A stretch of 10,525 nt of DNA from NCBI GenBank assembly GCA_029859145.1, contig JAOUDT010000028.1, positions 1 through 10,525 of the forward strand, written 5' to 3'. The notes under the pieces were generated by a model. It ran no database searches. It was not told the DNA's origin and saw only the letters and a list, made by a program, of their open reading frames with translations. This document shows, piece by piece, positions 6,661 through 10,525 of this stretch (within the stretch, counting starts at the first letter, position 1; each line of letters opens with the position of its first letter). Made by a program: the position numbers and the translations under genes. Source of the DNA: Dehalococcoidia bacterium. Its GTDB lineage: Bacteria; Chloroflexota; Dehalococcoidia; GIF9; AB-539-J10.

Positions 6661-6949
6661 ATCCCAAAGCCAAAAAGTTCACGACCCAGCTCCTAGATAA
6701 GTTCATCTCTTTCCGTCCTGAAGGCTTGAGCAAGAGAACAATTGAGTTCTACCGATATACACTCACCAAGTTAAATCAGGACTATCTGCTAGGGTGGTCC
6801 CAGCTTTGGGTGGCTGGGAGACTACTGCAATGGTTGAACAATACTCGAAATCACCTACCTCTGATGATGCCCTTCAACTTCATAGGCAGGCCAAGACCAT
6901 GAAGTCTGAGGATAGTTTGTGGGATTATGGGGGCGGAGGTTCAACATGA
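6633..6949 (+). pseudogene. Tyrosine recombinase (integrase) relic: N- and C-termini joined by internal deletion
   Basis: The frame open through 6633-6780 encodes FTTQLLDKFISFRPEGLSKR followed by TIEFYRYTLTKL, the pattern of an integrase N-terminal core-binding (SAM-like) domain. From about 6782 the frame two bases later encodes ALGGWETTAMVEQYSKS and DDALQLHRQAK, ending at TGA 6947-6949. This is the pattern of an integrase C-terminus, with the nucleophilic tyrosine (TAC 6842-6844) preserved. The central catalytic core with the Arg...His-x-x-Arg residues is absent, and the two pieces are out of frame. The gene is thus dead by an internal deletion of most of its middle (a whole family member has roughly 300 aa). 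The upstream frame runs back into the tRNA; the only early start is GTG 6633 in the T stem. It documents past insertion of an element at tRNA-Ala. Confidence 0.8.
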
Positions 6950-7041
6950 ACTTGGTCAATGCAACGGACTTCATAACCTTTATCCCACAAGAACTGGGCC
7001 AAGTAAGAGCCACCTCGCGGTCTTAGGACTAACTCGAAAAG

Positions 7042-7063
7042 TGGTACAATTATCTGAGGAGGG
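7042..7063 (+). promoter_or_regulatory. Candidate extended -10 and ribosome site before the amidohydrolase
   Basis: TGG-TACAAT (7042-7050) has the TGn form of an extended -10; the possible -35 (TTAGGA, 7023-7028, 16-nt spacer) is weak. A strong ribosome site, GAGGAGGG (7056-7063), ends 7 nt before the ATG at 7071 and decides the start of the gene. Confidence 0.4.
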
Positions 7064-7070
7064 TAGGTCA

Positions 7071-7958
7071 ATGATCATTGATGTTCATGTCCATCCACAA
7101 TTCTTGGAACCACAACCAGGAAACATTCCATCTCAACTTGAGACCAGAAAACTCGATATTGTAGCCAATCCCCAACACTTTCCTATAGCGTTAGGCCTGA
7201 CATCCCGGTACTACTACCAAAGGGACCATGTCATGTTACCGTTGCCAGAGTTTGTTAGCCAAATGGATGAAGCAAAAATCGACAAAATCACACTGGTAAA
7301 CCCGGCAATAAAAGGTGTACCTGTAAGACCAATGAACGAAGGCGTGGCAAAATTGTTGGAAGCTTATCCAGACAGGTTCATCGGCTTCGCAGGCTTCGAC
7401 CCAAACAACGGGGCACAAGCCGTACAGGAGATTGAATATGCCGTAGAAAACCTCGGATTCTCAGGTATCAAAAGCGTCCCGTCGACACTTGAATTGGATA
7501 TCAATGATAAAGCATTCTACCCATGCTATAAGAAAGCTGAGGAACTCGGTATCCCAATTCTGGTTCACACAGGGTCGGTGATTATTAAAGGATGTAGAGT
7601 CAAATATGTTCATCCATTGATGATTGATGATGTTGCTTTTGATTTCCCAGACCTAAAGATAATATGCGCTCACTTAGGTGGATGGCAGTATATGGATGCC
7701 ATAAACATGCTAGTCCATCATGCCAATGTGTTTGCTGACATCTCCTTTTGGCCGTTAAATCCATTTTATGTAGATATGGTTCCATGGAGTCTGTTAGAGA
7801 AGACGGTATCGAATAAAATACTGTTTGGGAGTGACTATCCAGCGGGGCAGACTCCGAAAGAAGCGGCTGCAGCCGTGCAAAAATTACCTATAAGTCAAGG
7901 CTTCAAAGAGAGAATTCTAGGCAAAAACGCAGCGAAGATATTAGGATTGCAGGGGTGA
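7071..7958 (+). CDS. Amidohydrolase family 2 metal-dependent hydrolase
   Basis: The 295-aa protein is a TIM-barrel hydrolase of the amidohydrolase_2 group (PF04909; relatives include ACMSD-type decarboxylases and gamma-resorcylate decarboxylase). Motifs in order: DVHVH with H6 and H8 at the end of the first strand, GIK (132-134), H166 in ILVHTG, H181, H201 in CAHLGG and D255 in LFGSDYP, all expected metal or catalytic positions, then the usual KERILGKNAAKILGL tail. No signal peptide is visible, so it is probably cytosolic. The frame stays open for 48 codons upstream of the ATG at 7071, but those codons show no family similarity, while GAGGAGGG lies 7 nt before this ATG and the H-x-H motif then sits at the N-terminus as usual. 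It stands alone between the integrase relic and the nuclease genes. The substrate (hydrolysis or decarboxylation) cannot be told. Confidence 0.88.
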   Translation: MIIDVHVHPQFLEPQPGNIPSQLETRKLDIVANPQHFPIALGLTSRYYYQRDHVMLPLPEFVSQMDEAKIDKITLVNPAIKGVPVRPMNEGVAKLLEAYPDRFIGFAGFDPNNGAQAVQEIEYAVENLGFSGIKSVPSTLELDINDKAFYPCYKKAEELGIPILVHTGSVIIKGCRVKYVHPLMIDDVAFDFPDLKIICAHLGGWQYMDAINMLVHHANVFADISFWPLNPFYVDMVPWSLLEKTVSNKILFGSDYPAGQTPKEAAAAVQKLPISQGFKERILGKNAAKILGLQG

Positions 7959-8223
7959 TTAAAGTAACCAGCCTCTTCACTTCTACCTCGTCTCAATAGA
8001 ATCATACCCTTGGTCAGTAGCAGAGGGAATACGTCTACTGGGGCAACATTTGGTTGGTAGGTAAGGCTTCAAAGCTAAATTGTTGACAAGGCAACGGGGG
8101 ATACCCTGGGGAAATTGCTGCTACCTACGCCTAGCCAGGGATATGGTTGGCTCGTAGAAAAATCCAGCCAATTCTGAAATCCGCTGTTGTTATCACCAGC
8201 AATCTGGAGTACTGTTAAGTTGA
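7959..8223. other. Intergenic region between convergent genes, no gene seen
   Basis: This 265-nt stretch separates the amidohydrolase and PLD-like stops. I see no convincing coding frame. The only structure is weak: TTGGCT (8147-8152) pairs with AGCCAA (8166-8171) across a 13-nt loop. This could act as a poor terminator for the minus-strand PLD gene but lacks a GC-rich stem with a T run. A second dyad, GTAGGTA/TACCTAC, spans about 60 nt around 8055-8130 and may be chance. Confidence 0.4.
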
Positions 8224-8952
8224 TTATCTTCCACAACAGGTGGAACACCGAGGTTTGGCTTTTGTTATTCCTTCTTTCAACTTCCCGCAGGAGTGACAAT
8301 ATCTCTCTTTGTACTCAGGGTTCCCGTGTCTCTTCCATACCTTGTAACAGTCCAGACAGTGCGGTGCATCTACATTATGGTCTATGCGTTTACCACACCG
8401 AATGCAGAAACCTGGCTCACTAGTGCTTCTGTAACCTCTCGTTTTTCTAGGTCTATCTTCAGTCTGCGAGTCGACCAGTGACTTTGCCTCTTTGCCTATC
8501 GCCTCAAAGATACCCTTGACTGTACTGTCCTTTCTGGCACTGGTAACTATGTACTCTGCTTCACGAAGTGCTTCTTTCAAAACTGATTCATCTTCAGCCA
8601 AGTGCAAGAGAACCCCCATCTCCCTGTTATATTGCTGTGAGTGTTCATGTAGGTTCAAAGATGTGATTACCATTGCATATTCATTGTAGAAACACTTTGC
8701 ATGCAGGTTCTCATCAAATCGGAGTTCCAGATGCCTTAGCTGTTTGAGCTTGGACCTCTCTTCAGATGCCAACTCCTTTCCTCTGCAAACCACTACTGTC
8801 TTCATACCCTTCCCATCTTTATACTTCAGTCGGGCAAACAAATCGTCTGCCATTTTGATATAGGGAGTTATCAAGACAACTTCATTACTAGCCCCCTCTA
8901 TTATTGATACAATTTCGGCATATGCTTTGTCCTTGTTCAGAAACTCTGCCAT
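8224..8952 (-). CDS. PLD-like domain protein with two C-terminal zinc knuckles
   Basis: Residues 1-140 form one phospholipase D-like module. VVLITPYIKM (25-34) matches the first strand of PLD nucleases, and H84-A-K86 followed by S98 and N100 (ITSLN) and N109-R-E111 matches HxK...(G)SxN...NxE. The usual Asp after HxK is E91 or absent, and the GS pair is TS, so the motif is slightly degenerate. Only one HKD half is present, so an active enzyme would have to dimerise, as Nuc-type nucleases do. A charged linker leads to two knuckles: C183-x2-C186 with C199-x2-C202, and C219-x2-C222 with C236-x2-C239. These probably bind zinc and may contact nucleic acid. AAGGAG lies 6 nt before the ATG. It is downstream of the Mrr-like gene on the same strand. 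Nuclease activity and a role in defence are inference. Confidence 0.82.
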   Translation of the reverse strand: MAEFLNKDKAYAEIVSIIEGASNEVVLITPYIKMADDLFARLKYKDGKGMKTVVVCRGKELASEERSKLKQLRHLELRFDENLHAKCFYNEYAMVITSLNLHEHSQQYNREMGVLLHLAEDESVLKEALREAEYIVTSARKDSTVKGIFEAIGKEAKSLVDSQTEDRPRKTRGYRSTSEPGFCIRCGKRIDHNVDAPHCLDCYKVWKRHGNPEYKERYCHSCGKLKEGITKAKPRCSTCCGR

Positions 8953-9013
8953 CGTTTGCTCCTTAAATCTGCTTCAGCTCTACTCACCATCAAAGGCATA
9001 CATCGTAATCCTA

Positions 9014-9022
9014 ATCATACCA
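9014..9022 (-). promoter_or_regulatory. Candidate extended -10 promoter of the PLD-like gene
   Basis: On the minus strand TGG-TATGAT (9022-9014) has the TGn-TATnAT extended -10 form, with no good -35. A start near 9007 would leave a leader of about 55 nt. It lies in the 105-nt gap after the Mrr-like gene. The PLD gene could thus be transcribed alone as well as by read-through from upstream. Confidence 0.35.
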
Positions 9023-9057
9023 CAGGCGAGTTTGGCTAGCTTTTGGGAAAACGGAGT

Positions 9058-10266
9058 CTAAGTCAAAGTTGTGCTATCCGCACTACCATGCCACCTAAAA
9101 GCTCGCCTGAACCCTAACTCTTCCGTCTCTTTGACCGTCTCCACATAACGCTCATTCCTCTCTTCTTCAATGAGTGTTCTATCGTATTGTTGGTCAAAAG
9201 GAAGATGATAAATCTTTGTTCCGTCCCTTCGGGAGATATTGCACTTTATGGAAGGGTAACGCCCAAGAGGATGGTTCTCAGTCAACTTAATATCCAACGC
9301 CCCTGCAAATTGCCTTGCCCTGTCTGACAATGTTGTCGAAGTTATGAACCAAGGAATGACCTGCATTGCTGGATGGTCTATTCGATAGGCTATGACGGTG
9401 CCCAACAACTGAAAGATATGCTTTTCATGTATCCGTTTCTCTTGAGACCAACACTTGCACTGGACAACTTCCACTCTCTTATCTTTGACGCATACCAAAT
9501 CTCGCCCTAAATCAGCAAGTCCCTCAACAATGCCTTGGTAGTAGACGCCATAGCCCTTTGACTCATAAAGGTAACCAATGTAACGCTCGTAATCCCGTCC
9601 GATCTCCCACTTCGTTTTTGGTTTCCGCCAATAACGGTCAAGTGCTCGTTGATTCCTCTCTGCAACTGGTAATTGGCTGTACTCAGATTGTGTCAGCCAT
9701 CTCTTCACAGGGTCTTCCAACTCATGGGGCTCTTCTTTGCCTTTCTCTTTTCTCTCCATGATTTGCCTTATTAGGTCATCGATGTCTTCGCCCGTAAAAT
9801 CGATGAGCCAGGGGAAGAGATTCTCATAGTATTCGAGCTTGTACTTGAGGACTCGGTAGAGTCTTTCTGCAACCCTACGCTGAGAAGCGACCTGCCTAAC
9901 TTGCTCAGCAGCCTTTGGCGCAGGGTGTGACTTATGTTGAAGATGACTGGCTTTATTTAAGTCCTTAAGATATGCATAATCGGCATACGCCTTGGCTAGC
10001 CAAGGAAAACCTTCAGTTTTCTCTTTCACCAGAGTCTCGATTGCGTGAATATCAGATTGGACTTCTGTTTCCCAGTCCTTTTGCTTACGCTTCAGTTCCG
10101 ACTCTTTCGATTCCAGTTCACCCTTATATTTGTCTAGATTGTCTAACCTTGGCTTCAACTCGACATACTTCTTGGCTTTGCCTCGGAGGTCAGATATCTT
10201 GTGAATAAGAGCGGAAATGAGCGTGATGCCAGCTAGTATTCCGATGATGATAAGAAGACCTTCCAT
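9058..10266 (-). CDS. Membrane-anchored Mrr-like restriction endonuclease
   Basis: The 402-aa protein starts with a hydrophobic anchor (about residues 4-22, LLIIIGILAGITLISALI) followed by a basic stretch and a coiled coil (about 35-80). It then has a helical middle (85-210) and a PD-(D/E)xK nuclease domain of the Mrr type (about 218-330): E227 in GRDYERYIG, D256 in LGRDL, Q269-C-K271 in VVQCKCW, and H283 in HIFQLLG. These are the acidic, acidic and QxK catalytic positions. The C-terminal part holds YHLPFDQQYD (353-362) and GFRRAFRWHG (385-394), a tail I recognise from other Mrr-like proteins without a known role. AAAGGGGG stands 4 nt before the ATG. Mrr-family enzymes cut foreign or modified DNA. 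The anchor suggests action at the inner face of the membrane, for instance on incoming DNA, but this is inference. Confidence 0.85.
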   Translation of the reverse strand: MEGLLIIIGILAGITLISALIHKISDLRGKAKKYVELKPRLDNLDKYKGELESKESELKRKQKDWETEVQSDIHAIETLVKEKTEGFPWLAKAYADYAYLKDLNKASHLQHKSHPAPKAAEQVRQVASQRRVAERLYRVLKYKLEYYENLFPWLIDFTGEDIDDLIRQIMERKEKGKEEPHELEDPVKRWLTQSEYSQLPVAERNQRALDRYWRKPKTKWEIGRDYERYIGYLYESKGYGVYYQGIVEGLADLGRDLVCVKDKRVEVVQCKCWSQEKRIHEKHIFQLLGTVIAYRIDHPAMQVIPWFITSTTLSDRARQFAGALDIKLTENHPLGRYPSIKCNISRRDGTKIYHLPFDQQYDRTLIEEERNERYVETVKETEELGFRRAFRWHGSADSTTLT

Positions 10267-10378
10267 AGTGCCCCCTTTTGGCGTCTTCCAGCCTCACCCT
10301 GCCCCTCAGAAGCTCTTCGACTTGTTTCTCCGTGCTCCCACAGCTTCATTCTCCGCAGTCAACGCACCTGCTCATCGT

Positions 10379-10408
10379 GTCTATTTCTCATAGACCAAGT
10401 GAGTCTAT
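10379..10408. repeat. Three alternating GTCTAT/ATAGAC half-sites upstream of the Mrr-like gene
   Basis: GTCTAT (10379-10384), ATAGAC (10390-10395) and GTCTAT (10403-10408) are three perfect 6-bp half-sites in alternating orientation, spaced by 5 and 7 nt. They form two overlapping dyads. They lie 19 nt after the stop of the upstream minus-strand gene and about 110 nt before the Mrr-like ATG, so they may be an operator or a small terminator hairpin. Confidence 0.4.
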
Positions 10409-10415
10409 ATAACAA
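10387..10415 (-). promoter_or_regulatory. Candidate promoter of the Mrr-like gene
   Basis: On the minus strand TTGTTA (10415-10410), a 17-nt spacer and TATGAG (10392-10387) each match the consensus at 4 of 6. The alternating GTCTAT/ATAGAC half-sites cover the spacer and -10, as an operator would. A start near 10380 would leave a leader of about 114 nt, which is long. Confidence 0.3.
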
Positions 10416-10426
10416 GGCTGAAATGG

Positions 10427-10525
10427 TCAGAACTTCTTGAACTTGATGGAAGGCTTGAAGCCCTTTGCAGCATTACGAGCGTCTGCAGACACCTCACCCG
10501 TGTAGGCAAAGAGCCCTTGGACGTA
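10427..10525 (-). CDS. C-terminal end of an unidentified protein, starts beyond window edge
   Basis: A minus-strand frame enters at the right edge and ends at TGA 10429-10427: 32 codons reading GLFAYTGEVSADARNAAKG and then FKPSIKFKKF. The composition (charged, no low-complexity shadow pattern) and its position upstream of the co-oriented Mrr-like gene make a real gene end plausible. I do not recognise the family. The phrase TGEVSADARNAA vaguely resembles the strand and helix after the catalytic strand of Mrr-like nucleases (compare STTLSDRARQFA in the neighbouring protein), which would make it another nuclease end, but this is weak. Confidence 0.5.
   Translation of the reverse strand, partial: YVQGLFAYTGEVSADARNAAKGFKPSIKFKKF

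Noticed and set aside
6927..7070. Upstream extension of the amidohydrolase by 48 codons
   Set aside because: It has no family similarity and overlaps the integrase relic, while a strong ribosome site stands before the ATG at 7071.
8075..8299. Minus-strand frame of 74 codons overlapping the PLD gene end
   Set aside because: It overlaps the zinc-knuckle coding end in another frame, has no ribosome site that I can see, and no recognisable pattern.
9035..9056. Terminator between the Mrr-like and PLD-like genes
   Set aside because: Only a 4-bp AT stem (TTTT-CCC-AAAA on the minus strand) is present, too weak to stop transcription.
6661..10525. Second copy of the tRNA-Ala 3' end (right attachment repeat)
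   Set aside because: I looked for the T-arm and acceptor sequence downstream and found none in the window.
1..10525. CRISPR array, rRNA, or complete insertion sequence
   Set aside because: No regularly spaced repeats, rRNA sequence or transposase with terminal inverted repeats are seen.

Overview
The window looks like a bacterial chromosome segment in which a conserved housekeeping block (about 1-6660) meets an accessory, probably island-derived block (about 6661-10525) at a tRNA-Ala gene. The promoters are ordinary sigma70 type, and the gene content fits a Gram-positive-like or Chloroflexota bacterium: RNase Y paired with YmdB, RF1 with PrmC, a class I DUF89 protein and a DUF3795 protein. 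Dehalococcoidia is my best guess, but it rests on gene content and protein flavour only and was not checked by any search.

Layout of the housekeeping block. A cysteine-rich DUF3795 protein runs off the left edge on the minus strand (<1-344). Rny (RNase Y) and a YmdB-type phosphodiesterase follow on the plus strand, two bases apart, behind a good promoter (470-498). Convergent to them is a minus-strand operon read from right to left: prfA (RF1), prmC (RF1/RF2 glutamine methyltransferase, overlapping prfA by 4 nt) and a Sir2 deacylase 9 nt further on. It starts at a compact promoter region that also seems to serve, divergently, a DUF89 metal-dependent phosphatase-like gene. The two promoters appear to share one palindromic -10 (ATTATAAT, 5640-5647), with a second dyad (5663-5676) over the prfA -35. 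The predicted prfA message is almost leaderless. Then comes a tRNA-Ala(GGC) gene with its own promoter.

Layout of the accessory block. Directly abutting the 3' end of the tRNA is the fossil of a tyrosine recombinase. Its N-terminal core-binding piece and its C-terminal tyrosine-bearing tail are joined by a large internal deletion plus a frame change (6633-6949). This marks an old tRNA integration site. Beyond it lie an amidohydrolase_2 family metal hydrolase (7071-7958, plus strand), then on the minus strand a PLD-like protein with two C-terminal zinc knuckles (8224-8952) and a membrane-anchored Mrr/PD-(D/E)xK-type nuclease (9058-10266). The C-terminal end of one more minus-strand gene reaches the right edge (10427->10525).

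The two nucleases are co-oriented, 105 nt apart, and have no evident terminator between them. They are the best candidate for an undescribed (defence-type) system in the window. Their joint function is inference: the sequence shows the domains and the layout, not the activity.
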